From NCBI GenBank assembly GCA_009760855.2, contig WPIO01000146.1, positions 808,001 through 872,000 on the forward strand: a stretch of 64,000 nt of DNA, given 5' to 3'. Position 1 is the stretch's first letter; every line of letters begins with the position of its first letter. Made by a program: the position numbers and the translations under genes. The stretch is from Cristatella mucedo (lineage: Eukaryota; Bryozoa; Phylactolaemata; Cristatellidae). Below are positions 10,356-22,248 of this stretch, piece by piece. The notes beneath the pieces are model-generated. The model was not told where the DNA came from, made no database searches, and saw only the letters and a program-made list of their open reading frames with translations.

Positions 10356-10790
10356 GTAATGTATCTCCATCTGTAACTCCAAAAAGCCATAACGACTATG
10401 GGGGTGTTAAGCAGGAGAGTTTTGTATAGCGAACTCACAGCCTAAATGGCTTTCGGTAGGCATTTGGTACCCAACCAACTTCGTCTCCTGCAACAAAGAG
10501 AAAGTGAGAAGGACAGCAGAGTCATGAGAGCAGTTGACGTAGTGAGTAGCAGCTCAGGACCGCTGAAAAGGATGAGCCATAGCCGACAGTAGGAGAGTAG
10601 TTGTCGTTGCATAAGAATTGTGGAAGCGAGTTCCAAAGCCTAGGACCTGCAGAGCTAATGCGTCTATTGCCAACGGTCTTTTAGTGGAGGAATGGAACAG
10701 CTAATTTATTGTCCACACAGGACCTGAGTGCGAAGAGGCTGAAACTGGTGTAGCATTTCAGCTAGGTACAAAGGAGCCAAGCCAATAGTA
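10356..10790 (-). mobile_element. LINE-B 3' fragment (minus)
   Basis: Starts with the reversed LINE-B tail (GTAATGTATCTCC) and runs through the C-terminal coding end (reverse complement of the GTGGAACTCGCTTCC and GACAATAAATTAGC landmarks), with frameshifts. 5'-truncated. Confidence 0.88.
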
Positions 10791-11438
10791 ATTATTTAAG
10801 ACTGCTATATGTTGGACCTGTTTGTCACTTATTCTTAGTTCATATTTGCAATGTTCCGCGGTATTTTTGTTTGCTGTTTTATTAAACACAGTAGTTTTCT
10901 CAACAATTGACTAATGAATGGCTTCACGGCAGCACTGTGTTTCACAATATATTCCAATGACAGGCAGAGCTGACTGACCTAACACTTTAGAAACCGAATT
11001 TGGGATGTTATTTATTTTCAAGGTATATAATTACAAAAATTCAAGTGGATATACCAGGATTTCATGAAGAGGGCATTGTTTATCAGCTTGTCTCATTTTG
11101 TATCAGCTTGTCTTTCTACTCCCCTGAATCCGTGCAACTTCCAACAAACAAAAACTGCTTATACAAACTCATTTCCGATTGTTCTATATGCATAAAAAGG
11201 TTATGTTCACCTTCCATGTCTAGACAGAAGTAGCCTGCAAACACTGCTTGTAAGATTTTAGTCCCAACGGCTCCTGACCTATCCCAATTAATGTAGATCT
11301 TGTAAAAGAGCAGTCTTAGTTTACACGCAGCAAATAGTGGTGATCCATGAACCTTGTATCACGGCTGGCTATGCACAGTTGTAATACCAATGCACATGCT
11401 ATGCCACAAGAAGCAGAACAGACAACGAAGCGTTTGCA
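10791..11438. other. Intronic/intergenic, no assigned feature
   Basis: A 77-codon frame at 11000-11233 has no good splice borders and no ATG, and is not called. Confidence 0.4.
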
Positions 11439-11439
11439 T

Positions 11440-11630
11440 AACTTGGTGAGCCGCAAGGGCGCACTAGGTAATGTGGCTGCTTTTCACGACCTCCGTCCTG
11501 AAGTCGTGGGTTCGACTGGGATTCTTGATTGCTGCAGCAAGCTGTGGTGATAGCTATAATGGCTCTTTTGTCACTATACAAAAGAGGCTGTCAAATCAGC
11601 TTGTATTTTAGTGTTTTCGAGTTTGATTTA
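11440..11630 (+). mobile_element. SINE-1 copy
   Basis: A-box-like GGTGAGCCGCAAGG (11444), B-box GTGGGTTCGACTGGG (11507-11521), then the family body GTGATAGCTATAATGGCTCTT and AGAGGCTGTCAAATCAGCTTG. This is the best-preserved plus-strand copy for the pol III box arrangement. Confidence 0.7.
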
Positions 11631-11825
11631 TGTAACTTAAACAAGTCTATGGGACAGAAAAGAAGAATTAAGACTTGTAACAGAGCCTACAACTTACACT
11701 ATTGCCTCTGTGGCCTAGAGCTCTAATCAGGGAAATCGCTAATTTCAAATTCGGAAGCACTGCTGGCTGCATTAGTACAGCATCAGCTTTTATGCTGCCT
11801 CAGCCATAGATTATCGAATGGTTGG

Positions 11826-12098
11826 TAATGTAAGGTATCTCCGTCTTTAACTCCACAAAGTCATAAAGACCATGTGGGTGTTACGCAGGAGAGTTTTGTA
11901 TAGTTCACTCACAGCCTAAGCGGCTTTCGGTAGGCATTCGGTAGCCAACAGACTTCGTCTCACGCAACAAAGAGAAAGTGGGAAGCATAGCAGAGTCATG
12001 AGAGCAGTTGAGGTAGTGTGTAGCATGGAAGTAGCAGCTCAGGACCTCTGAAAAAGATGTGCCATAGTCAGCATTAGGAGAGTAGTTGTCGTTGCGTG
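11826..12098 (-). mobile_element. LINE-B 3' fragment (minus), short
   Basis: Reversed LINE-B tail, hairpin and final coding segment ending at a GTAGTTGTCGTTGCG landmark, where homology stops abruptly. 5'-truncated insertion. Confidence 0.87.
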
Positions 12099-12502
12099 GC
12101 TATCCTCTTCAATTCAGGAACCAATAATAGTGAATATCAATAATCATCTGGCAGTCTTTGCTTGGCACTGGGTCACTAGTATGACCTAGCATTGTGGAAT
12201 TCTTGTACCTGCATATTCTTTGCTGCACTTGAAGAAAAAACAACTGCAACCCAGAATCAGCTTTAATGCATCCACCGTAATTAAAATTTTGCTTTTATAA
12301 GTGCTATTGTTGATTACCTTTCTCACTTGTTAAGTGCCATAACAGCCAGGTCCATATTCTGTTCATATACAGTATACTTCTCAGAACCTCTATAGGTAAT
12401 TGACTCTGGACAATGTATACTTTTGTTTTGCTTCGGCTGTTAGATTAGCTGTGTCCTAATTAATATTTTTGTTATTGACTAATTAGTGCTAATTGTTTGC
12501 AG
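12099..12502. other. Probable intron ending in a strong acceptor
   Basis: No repeat seen. The last bases (GCTAATTGTTTGCAG, ending at 12502) form a good 3' splice site. Confidence 0.45.
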
Positions 12503-12610
12503 AAAGTTTGATTAAACGTATGGATACTGATGCGGAAGTTTTAATTCTCAAGGATCAGCTGCTATGGATTCTAGTTATACCTACAATTTTTCCACTTCTT
12601 GCTTTCTTAG
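12503..12610 (+). CDS. Host exon encoding a transmembrane segment
   Basis: A 108-nt exon bounded by TTGTTTGCAG (to 12502) and GTAAGTAGT (from 12611), both close to consensus. It enters and leaves in phase 1, like the 411-nt modules. The frame encodes a juxtamembrane stretch with LIKRMDTDAEV and then a hydrophobic run, LLWILVIPTIFPLLAFL. Spliced to the exon at 32514 it reads on in phase as (A)VLVKVLLGRR, which completes a membrane helix followed by basic stop-transfer residues. I infer the membrane anchor of a type I receptor-like protein whose ectodomain includes the 8332 module. The borders, phase and hydrophobicity are seen directly. The protein family is unknown. Confidence 0.6.
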
Positions 12611-13086
12611 GTAAGTAGTATTGTTTAGTAGTAGTGCATCACTCAATACGTCGAATAGCAGGCTTTAGTTGTGTGGTTTATCTAAATAAATAGGTTTCGT
12701 CAGATCTACCCTCAGACTCGTATCTTTTGTTTGACGTCCTAAAGTCCGGCAGCTAAAATAGATCTGAACTACGCATGCTTAGTAGTGCAAAACGTAAAAC
12801 GTGCAGACTGACCTGAAAACCTCAGTCCTACTTCCAGGAAGTATTGTTCGTTCCGGCAGTTATTTGAGATGCATCACAGCATCAGAATGTGATCTCATCA
12901 CAGTGAGATGAAAAAATATAGTCATACCACAGTTAATTCAACGGCATCAGTACATGTGTCTTCAAGGTTTGGCATACAGATTAAGGTGATGTACTTGAAT
13001 CAAGGTAAAGTTGAATTTATTTAATGGTGTAGCTCGAGCCCTATGGCATTTGTGAAACACCTAAGTGAAAATTTATCTGTGGTGCT

Positions 13087-13185
13087 ATGCAAATATATAT
13101 ATATATATATATATGTTTGCATATATATATATATATATGCAAATATATATATAGATATATATATTTATATTTATATTTATATATC
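13087..13185 (+). repeat. AT microsatellite with internal inverted units
   Basis: Runs of AT broken by GTTTGCAT and GCAAATAT, so the block can fold on itself (GCATATATA/TATATATGC). Confidence 0.85.
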
Positions 13186-13237
13186 TTTATAGTTTCTTTA
13201 AATGCACTGCGTAGGAAGCTTGGTTGAATGGTTAGTA

Positions 13238-16200
13238 GTAATGTAATGTATCTCCATCAGTAACTCCACAAAGTCATAAAGACCATATGGGCGTTACGCA
13301 GGAGAGTTTTGTATAGCACACTCACAGCCTAAGCAGCTTTCGGTACGCATTCGGTAGCCAACAGACTTCGTCTCACGCAACAAAGAGATAGTGGGAAGCA
13401 TAGCAGAGTTAGGAGAGCAGTTGAGGTAGTGAGTAGCATAGAAGTAGCAGTTCAGGACCGCTGAAAAAGATGTGCCACAGTCGGCAGTTGAAGAGTAGAT
13501 GTCGTTGCATAGGAATTGTGGAAGCGAGTTCCACAGTCTACGACCTGCAGAGCTAAAGCTTCTGTCGCCAACTGTCTTTAAGCTGAGGAATGGGACAGCT
13601 AATTTATTGTCCACACAGGACCTGAGAGCGCGAACAGGCTGAAACTGATGTAGCAGTTCAGCTAGGTATGAAGGAGCCAAGCTGTAGCGGGCCTTGTGGG
13701 TCAGCGTAAGAACTTTGCTCCGTATCCTTTGCTTAACCGGCAACCATCCTAGCTCTTCCAGCAAAGGTGACACGTGCTCAAATCGCTGGGACTTGAAGAC
13801 CATCCTTGCAGCCATATTCATAGTCCTCTGTTGTGGCATTATAGCTTTCTTTGGTAGACCAGCCAAAAGGGAATTACAATAATCAAGCCGAGACATTACT
13901 AAAGAGCTAGTTAAATTTTTTACAAGCCACTGTAGGAGACAGCTTCTAATCTTGGATAGGGATCGGATGTGATGGCTAGCTGTAGAGGCAGTGTTCTGAA
14001 TGTAGCATTTCAAATTGAGGCAGCTGTCGAACACGACACCTAGATTACGAGAACGTGGTGAAGGTCGCACAATAGCATCGCCTATTAGAACAGCCAAGCC
14101 TTTTAATCCAGCCACATGCTTAGGGTGTCCTATGAAAGCAGTTCGGTTTTATCGTCATTAAATTTCAGGAAGTTTTCCGACATCCAGGATCGAATATCGG
14201 CAAGGCAAGCATTCAGTTTCTCAGTTGCTGCAGCAGATTCCGACGGTTTAAATGACAAATACAACTGAGTATAGTCAGCATAGAAGTGATATCCTATTCC
14301 ATGGGCCTTAATCACTTTACCCAGAGGTTGCCTATAAATAGAAAACAGCAAGGGACCAAGTACAGACCCTTGAGGGACTCCACAGGTGACCCTTCTCATG
14401 TCTGAGACCTGACCCCCACACGACACGGATTGAACACGATCAGACAAGTATGATTTAAACCACGCCAGTGCTTCGTCTGCCAGACCGATTGTTGTTCTCA
14501 GTCGTTCAAGAAGAACTTCGTGATCGATGGTGTCGAAGGCAGCAGACAGATCTAGCAGGGCTAGGGCAGTGACATTCCCGTCGTCGTTGCCACGTAGAAT
14601 GTCATTGTTAACACGGAGGAGAGCAGTTTCGATAGAGTGCTGCCTCTTGAAACCTGATTGAAATGTTTCTGACATTCCATTATTTTCAATATGTTAAACT
14701 AGCTGCTTAGCAACAATTTTTTCAAGAATCTTTGATAAGAATGGAAGAAGGGAAACTGGACGATAGTTTGCTAGGACCTCTGTGTCTAATCCAGGCTTTT
14801 TAAGAATAGGTCTAACGATTGCCGATTTGAAGGACTTGGGGCGATCCCTTTTTCCAATGAAGCATTAAAAATCTTGGTTATTGCAGGGCTAAGTTGGTCT
14901 GCAAGTGAAGACCACAGAGATGAAGGTATAGGGTCTTCAGGAGACGTGCTCTTTTTGTTTGACCTTATTAAGGCAGCCACATCACAGGCAGAAACATCAG
15001 AGAATCTTTTAAGAAAGATCACAGGTTGAGGAACGGCGATTGCTTTGGTCGGAGGAGGCTTAATGGAGCCACGAATGTGCACAATTTTTTCAGTAAAGAA
15101 GGCTGAAAACTTTTCGGCTGAGCCCTTAATATCTGGGGAGTCAGACATGACAGCATTGGCCAGTAAATGGTTTACTGTCTTGAAAATCTGTTTAGTGTTC
15201 GACTGGCAGGAATTTAGTTTTCTAATAAAAAAAGAAGCCCTGGCTTTTTAGGCTTTCGTGTGTAAACTCGAAGGAAGTCTTTAAAATTGACTAGGTCTGC
15301 CTCAGACCCCGATTTCTTGAAACAACGTTCCAGCTTGGGCTTAACACGGCGCATCTTAAGGAGTTTTTTTGTAAATGGAAAGCAATCTTGACGACTTTGA
15401 ACACGGATAGAGCGAACGGGAGCATGCTTGTCAAGAGCACTCCTGAGTGTCATGTTCATCGCATCAGTGAGGGTATCGAGGCTGCCGGTCGAGTCTGAAT
15501 GCAGATCAAGAAGGCCTGCATCACAAAGAGATTTCAAAAACTTGTCCATGTCAATGCTTTGTAAGTTACGTCGTTTGGCAAATTCGACATTGCCCTTTAC
15601 GTACGAGGGAGCAGGAACAGTAAACGAGACCGAACAGTGATCTGAGAGGGTCAGTGGGCACACCACAAAGTCAGTGGGCAGGACATCCTTAGTGATCACG
15701 AGATCTAGAATGTGGCCACCGACGTGGGTGCTATGATTAACGTGTTGGGCCAAACCAAGATTCTTCAGGCAGTCAAGAAATGAGCGGACCTGGCTGTTGC
15801 TAGGGTTGTCAACGTGAATATTGAAGTCTCCTACAATCAGTAGCGGCCTGTCACACACAAATATTTTAGCGAGGAACTCTGAAAACTCCTCTATAAACCA
15901 GTTTAGGCAGCCAGACGGAGGCCGGTATATCACAACGGTGAGAGGCATTGTCTTTGATGAAGACCTGGTAGCTACCGATTCAAACGATGACCCATGCGAG
16001 AAACTGCACATTTTATAGCCAAACGTTTCGCGAACAACAATTGCAACCCTGCCACCAACCTTGTCAGAACGCATGGACTGATAGAATGAGAACCCGGGTG
16101 GGGTAGTCTCGGAAATACAGCTACTGAAACAAGGCGTCATCCAGGTTTCGGTAAGCAGAAATGCATCTAGCTTCTCCTGGACCACCTGATCGCGGATAAG

Positions 16201-16727
16201 TAACCCCTTGGTTTTTAGAGAGCGGACATTTAGTAGGCGGAATTTAAGAGGCTGTCCAACAACTGGGCGACGGCGATGAAGTGGCTCGTATTCTCTACCG
16301 TTTGCGTCCGGCCTGGCTTAGGCTGCCTCTTCGAATTTGAATTGGACCTTGGTAACGGCCGTGGGACGACGTTTCACAACGTGCTGGGCTACAGCGGGTG
16401 GGCTACTACCGCAACAAGTACTATTTAGCGCTTTAAACTTACGAGTCGTAGGTTTGATAGCCGAGCTGTTGATGGGGCGAACGCAGGATGCAGGTAGTTT
16501 CTCACTGACCTGCCGGAGAAGGCCAGCCGGTAGGTATCGACTAATGGCGACATCGCATCTTATGCTAAGCAGGTCCTGTTTTGTGTAGCATATCCGAGGA
16601 CAGCTCATAAATAGTCACAGCGAAGATAGCAGCGGAATACCCGAAGGTATTACGGAGAAATCAAGTACAGGTCCACACCAGGCTAGGAGTCGCCTGAGGC
16701 CTCTCTTTAGCGCGGGAGTAGCATGCT
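13238..16727 (-). mobile_element. LINE-B, longest copy (minus), inactive
   Basis: A near full-length non-LTR element read right to left: short 5' region, N-terminal peptide, APE endonuclease, RT, C-terminal region, 3' hairpin (CCACA..TGTGG) and TACATTAC-type tail at 13238-13255. At its 5' end it abuts a plus-strand LINE-B tail fragment (16728-17190), so the two 3' arms form a large inverted repeat. Several frameshifts and one stop make it non-functional. Confidence 0.92.
13294..16608 (-). pseudogene. LINE-B ORF2 endonuclease-RT, decayed
   Basis: The likely start is the ATG at 16606-16608, giving an N-terminal peptide beginning MSCPRICYTKQDLL. A TAA at 16318-16320 interrupts it in frame just before the endonuclease, which carries TETW, VIYRPP, GDFNIH and SDH (16185-15223). 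Frameshifts separate the next pieces: 15148-14786 (thumb-like SPEDPIP region), 14675-14130 (RT with LLDLSAAFDTIDH and GVPQGSVLGP) and 14115-13294 (CR1-like C-terminal region, SRLDYCNSLL, LGWLPVKQRI). The RT box reads FYADYTQL, so the second catalytic Asp of YADD is Tyr and the enzyme would be inactive even without the frameshifts. The endonuclease catalytic motifs remain intact. A LINE-A-like element with the same domain order is the closest comparison in the window. Confidence 0.92.
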
Positions 16728-17190
16728 TACACTGACCCAAAAGGCCGGCCACGGCTTGGCTCCTTCATACAAGCTGAACAGCTGCATCAGTTTCAGCCTG
16801 TTCGCGCCCCCAGGTCCTGTGTGGACAATAAAGTAGCTGTCCCATTCCTCCGCTTAAAGACAGTTGGCGTCAGAAGCTTTAGCTCTGCATGTCCTAGACT
16901 GTGGTACTCGCTTCTACAATTCTTACGCAACGACATCTACTCTCCAACTGCCGACTATGGCACATCTTTTTCAGCGGTCCTGAACTGCTACTTCTATGCT
17001 ACTCACTACCTCAACTGCTCTCCTAACTCTGCTATGCTTCCAACTTTCTCTTTGTCACGTGAGACGAAGTCTGTTGGCTACCGAATGCATACCGAAAGCT
17101 GCTTAGGCTGTGAGTGTGCTATACCAAACGCGCCTGCGTAACACCCACATGGTCTTTATGACTTTATTGAGTTACTGACGGAGATACATG
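16728..17190 (+). mobile_element. LINE-B 3' fragment (plus), head-to-head with the long copy
   Basis: Begins inside the C-terminal coding region (TGACCC..AAGGCC) and runs to the GAGATACAT tail. The last 106 codons are open. It is inverted relative to 13238-16727 and directly adjacent to that copy's 5' end. Confidence 0.9.
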
Positions 17191-17192
17191 CT

Positions 17193-18230
17193 TAATGGCA
17201 ACAAGTACAACATGGCTAGAGGTTACATCCCCTGGTCAGAATGCAAATGTGCTGTGTGGTGTGCACATGTGGGTGCACAGTGTTAGCACCCAAAAGCACA
17301 CAAAAGACGAATCACATGGGCCAATTAAATGCTGTCATTAATATATGCGTTTGTAGTTGCTTCTTTTTGAAGTGGCAAAGTCAGTGATGTCGTGACGCCA
17401 GTCGGAAATGCAGAGTTTGGGAGCAAACGACCCGAAGGCTTGGCCTCCAAATAATTTGAGGTTCCTACAAAGTGTAGCTAAATGGTTGGATTTGGAAGAG
17501 CTGGTGGTACGATGCTTAGCCTGGCGGTGGAGTAGTTCTAATAGGTTGACTGTTGCCAAGAATGAAGGGACCTAAGAGTGAGCGACAAAACCTTGAAGTC
17601 AATCCGTTGCTTAACTGGGAGCCAATACAAGTCGGTAGCAAGTGGATGATATGGCAACTGCAACGATCACGACAGATGAACCTAGTTGCAGAGGTTTGCA
17701 CCAACTGATAGTGCCTGATTTCACAAGCCGATATACCAGCAAGCAGTTAATTAGAAAAGTCGAGATGGGATATCACAAGTGCAATGACTGATTTAGGCGT
17801 AGTACCCTAGTCTAAGCAAGCCCGAATTTCAGCAACGTTATGCAGCTGAAAAAAAGCCGACTTGACTGTGGATATGATGTGGTCGTCTAATGAAAGGTCC
17901 CTTTGGAATAAATCACCGAACATTCCGTGCAGATTCAACTGGAGATACGCTGGCAGAGCAGATTTTGAACGTTAGGTTTTCCAATTTCCGAATTACACTT
18001 GGATTGTCCGAATCTAGTAGGTACGTGGTTTTATTATTCTGCAATTTAAGAAAGTATTCTGCCGTCCACGTGTGGATTTAATCAGTATATGCCGCAAGGA
18101 AGTTAAGGGAAAGCGATTTGCTGTAGGGGTGGGAGGGATCAAATCAAAGGCACGATTTGGTGCCATCTGCGTAGAAGTGAAAGCCTTTGTTGTACCTGGC
18201 AATCAAATCACATCGGCATGAGGTACTTCA
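17193..18230 (-). mobile_element. LINE-A fragment (minus), diverged
   Basis: The reversed 3' UTR (ATGGCTAGAGGTTACAT...) is followed by the C-terminal and RT coding sequence up to the FHFYAD region near 18175. Many substitutions and small indels. Confidence 0.85.
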
Positions 18231-18235
18231 CTAGC

Positions 18236-18855
18236 TCCTTAATGACTACTCAAGAATTAAGACTAGGCCAAGAGAACCTGAGCAACTTCTGTCAGTCACC
18301 ATTCTTCAGTTCCTATCAACGACACTGGAATCCTCCTGGCTCACTAGCTGAACTCACATATTAAAGCTTTAAACCTAGCTAGCTAGAAAGTTCACTTCTG
18401 TAACTCACTGCTTGCTGGTCAGCCTGCATGCTTTGTCAGGCTGTTACAGTTGGAGCAAAACACTTCAGCTAGGCTCACCTGTCATGAGTGCATAGCTAGA
18501 TGCATGAGCTAGGCTCACCTGTCATGAGCGTTGCAATAGCTGCATTACACAACTTCTCCTTGACCTAAACTGGCTCCCAATCAAACAGTGCATCGACTTC
18601 AGTGTTCTGTCACTTAATTTGAGCTCCATTCATTGTCTGGCTCCAGAATACCTATCTTAATTACTCCCTACCAGGCGAAGAATCCTACAATCCGCTACCC
18701 TGACTCGAATCGTTTGGCCATACATCGTTTGCATATCACACCGTTGGCAACCTTGCTTTTAGCACGTAGACTCTTAAAGCCTTGAGCTTACTACCGAAGC
18801 ACATCGCAACATCCCCGACGTGACAATTGAAAATAAGCTTAAAATGCACCTTGTT
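18236..18855 (+). mobile_element. LINE-A fragment (plus) with internal deletion
   Basis: 18236-18395 matches the RT fingers region (AGACTAGGCCAAGAGAACC, ACGACACTGGAA). From 18395 it jumps to the C-terminal region (TTCTGTAACTCACTGCTTGC), deleting about 0.8 kb. A 35-bp stretch (AGCTAGGCTCACCTGTCATGAG) is tandemly repeated at 18468 and 18510. Confidence 0.75.
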
Positions 18856-19149
18856 CAAGCTTGCACTCACTAGACCTAACTAGATTAAAATCTTGGGTAT
18901 GCAATTTAGGCAACGTGGGCAAGAGCAGAGAGTGCATCTTGTCAAAAATGCAAATTTGTCGAGCATGTCGGCTCATATCGTCTCGTAGCATTCTACCAAT
19001 GACGACAGGTCGAAAGGTCATTGTGCAGCAAGGGGGAGAAGATTATCTTGCTGGGACATCATCGAAATCCTGGTTCGTGAGGCTTTGCAAATCACACGTG
19101 ACTTAAAAAGATGAGGACAGGGTACACAAACCTTTGACCGAATGAGATC

Positions 19150-20230
19150 CTCGTGTGGTTAGGAATGCCTGGTAATCAAAGGTGAGGAAAGCCTGCAGTT
19201 GAAGGAGAGCACTTGGTCGTGCTTGTTGTCCTTGATGTGAGTAGGGCCGTGCACATGAGTTACAAAAGATAGTGTGTCAGTCATAGCCCGAAATTCGATG
19301 CTGAGGGCATCAATTAAGTCATTTAAATGACTATTGAAATTACCCATACCGAGGAAGGATCAATTTCCTGTTCACAGATCGAATTGAGGTCAGAGAAATT
19401 TGAAATAAATGAGAACTTAGTACCTGGAGGACGATAGACTACTGCGATTATTGGCATCTTGTTGTTTGATGAACTCAAGCAATAAATTCAAAAGACTGCC
19501 TCGTGGGGCAGCTAACGGTGAGATTTTAATAATGATTGATCGGTAACAGCATCACTCCATCGCCAGTTTTAATTGACCTTTGGGTATGAAAGAAAATAAG
19601 TCCAGTTGGGATTGACTCCATCACCAGTTTTGATCGATCTAGAGGTGCGAAAGAAGTCAAATGTAGTTGCGGTTGCTTCGTCAATGGTCGGATGGTTAAC
19701 CAATTTTAGCCAAATATCGGTTAAGGCTAGCAGGTCGAAGCTTTACAAAAAATATGGTCGCTTGTTAACAGGAATTTATAGCACATTGAGCAAGGATTTT
19801 AAAGAAAATTGTTGTTTTGTGCCGCTGGTGTTGTAGGCCTGATGGCTGCTTAGTTAGTGAGATTATCAGGAGCACTTGAAGGAAGTTGCTCTGGGTGGTT
19901 CAGGATACTGCTTTGAATATCAAACGACCTGGGTCTGATGGCAATGCCTCCACACAAGGTCGTGGCGGTTTTCTTCAGTTCATGCATAATTCTCGGACCT
20001 TAACTACAGCAATATCATCTAGGAATGCATTTGCACGACAGTAACGAAACGATAGTACATAAGCACGGCCGTAACTAATAAGTCGGTCGCTAGCAACTGG
20101 CAAATCTAGCATGGCCGCCGGCTTAGGGGAGGATAACCAAGCCCCAAATAGTAAGTATTTAGATGACAGAAGACTAAGTAATTTCTTACGTGCTACGGTC
20201 AAGCGACAAAGGGATCAACTTTAAAAATGT
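19150..20230 (-). mobile_element. LINE-A 5' half (minus): endonuclease and upstream region
   Basis: Reading right to left, an N-terminal region (MTVARKK.., 20202-19975) precedes remnants of the endonuclease: FDLLALTDIWL at about 19735, the region matching the first bases of copy 1 near 19630, and GNFNSH with HVHGPTHIK at 19340-19230. It therefore supplies the 5' part that the window edge removes from copy 1. Stops and indels show it is dead. Confidence 0.7.
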
Positions 20231-20596
20231 CTTAGATGTATCGATTTTTGTAAATGACTTTCACGAGAACTCCGATGTTCGGAAGAATATACATATGTGT
20301 GTGGGCTTCATGTTAAATAGCAAACGACTTGGAGCACTCGGAACACAACCGAACTTAGCAACGTTTAACCAATGACTCCCTGCAGACGCTCTAATCTAAC
20401 CTGAGCATTGTCTGGGCCCAGGGGGCTTTTCGCTTCGATTGGCCAGGGCTGTTACGAACGCCAGCAGCAGGAACGCTGAATCTCGGTTGGCCAGTCAAGG
20501 TCGGGAAGCCCCCCCCAACTAGGTTAGTACCAGCAGGCAACAACATAAGTAATACTGCCATGGACTGGGGTGAGCATTCTCAATTACGATCTCAAA

Positions 20597-20711
<115 letters not shown>

Positions 20712-20810
20712 TACAGACCATGCACTTTCATCGTTTCTTGTCGGTTTCAAAATTCTCTTCCGAATATTGAAGTTCTTGTGAAAGTCGTGAACAAACGCCC
20801 ATAACCTGAG

Positions 20811-20845
20811 TACACACACACACACACGCACACGCACACGCACAT

Positions 20846-20907
<62 letters not shown>

Positions 20908-20935
20908 GTGTGTGTATGCATATATGTGTGTGTAT
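20811..20935 (+). repeat. Compound microsatellite (CA)n(TA)n(TG)n
   Basis: CA units with a few CG and TG interruptions, then TA, then short TG/TA runs. It is the inverted counterpart of 20598-20709. Confidence 0.97.
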
Positions 20936-21090
20936 AGACATATACAATTAGCTGCCCTCATGGTTCGGACCCAGAGGCTCCTGTAAAAGAGGCGACGAAA
21001 TTTAATCGATAGCTCGTGTCGCTATGCAAAACTTTAGGTCAAACGTGTTCGGCCTGCAGTTTCTTCGGTAGCTTAACTGTGCCGGCAACG

Positions 21091-21126
21091 TGGCTGTCTT
21101 ATTCCAAAGTGACCTCTCCCTAGACG
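21091..21126 (+). mobile_element. Short LINE-A fragment fused to LINE-B
   Basis: TATTCCAAAGTGACCTCTCC.TAGACGA matches LINE-A near copy-1 position 2100 and switches without spacer to LINE-B at 21127. Confidence 0.65.
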
Positions 21127-21373
21127 AACGCCGACTGTGGCACATCTTTTTCAGCGGTCATGAGCTGCTACTTCTATGCTACTCACTACCTCAACTGCTC
21201 TCCTGACTCTGCTATGCTTCCCACTTTCTCTTTGTTGCGTGAGACGAAGTCTGTTAACTACCGAATGCGTACCGAAAGCCGCTTCGGCTGTGAGTTCGCT
21301 ATACAAAACTCTCCTGCATAACACCCACATGGTATTTATGACTTTGTGGAGTTACTGACGGAGATACATTAAT
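21127..21373 (+). mobile_element. LINE-B 3' tail fragment (plus)
   Basis: From the GCCGACTGTGGCACATC block through the hairpin to GGAGATACATTAATC. 5'-truncated. Confidence 0.88.
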
Positions 21374-21564
21374 CATTAGCTTTCTCTTGCCTCGGCCAGG
21401 CTCACGTTAGGATACCCTAGAGTTGGACCGTAGTTAAATTTATTTATGCAATTTTCACGTAAAAGCATCTTACGACACTTAAATAAATATAATATATCCG
21501 TCTTTCTGTCTCTACGAATTGCTAAGTGAATATGGTGCATAACTTTGCAGGTAATTTGGTCATC

Positions 21565-21965
21565 ATTAGCTCTGCAAGGGCTACATTACATCACTTATCC
21601 CCGACGTTCTCTGGCTCCAAATAAAGCAGCATATCTACTTGCAGGTTTAGTCATTTACTCCCGTGTCAGTTAATTGGGAATCCTATACATCAAAACGTTT
21701 CTTTCCCAAGCTTTGCTTAACTAATTATCTCACCAACCTTATTTTATTTGGTTGGCCTTGCTTTTAATTCATCTGGTACCTAAACCTATAAATCTCCCGA
21801 CTGCAGCTTTAAGATCCACTAGCTTTGCGTTCTTTCAGCAGTAGCTAAACTAGACGGCCTCTCACAGATTTTTCTCTGTGAGTGCTATATATCTTTATTC
21901 ACTTATTTGTGCTGACACTGTGCTTGTAATCAATCAGAGATTGACATGCTTCAACGCCAGCTTAA
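21565..21965 (+). mobile_element. Very old LINE-A remnant (plus)
   Basis: Weak but collinear similarity to the LINE-A C-terminal region and 3' UTR (GGCTACATTACATCACTTATCC, CTCTGGCTCCAAATAAAGCAGC, GTGCTGACACTGTGC). Heavily mutated. Confidence 0.4.
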
Positions 21966-22248
21966 GTTAATTACTTAGAACCCATTTTTTCTCTTAGAGT
22001 ATTATATAAATGTCTTTTAAGTAAAAACTACGATTATTTTCTTTGAGCGTGATTTGTTCGCATTATCAAACATTTGGATTCGGTATCTATAACAGTTGTG
22101 CACTAATGTGATCTTCATCAAGATTATTTAATGCCTAATATTATCCGTGAATTTAATTAGCCTTTTTTAATTGCTTGGTTTCCTAGAACTAAAAGTAATG
22201 CAGTAGACTGAGAAGTTAAGTGAAGAATATTTAGCAAGGAAATCCTAG

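Noticed and set aside
11000-11233. 77-codon frame with a distant resemblance in pattern to the 411-nt module
   Set aside because: No ATG, poor splice borders in the needed phase, and the similarity is only a few hydrophobic positions.
13238-17190. Twin-priming product for the LINE-B inverted arrangement
   Set aside because: Both parts carry a 3' end with tail. Twin priming would give only one tail.
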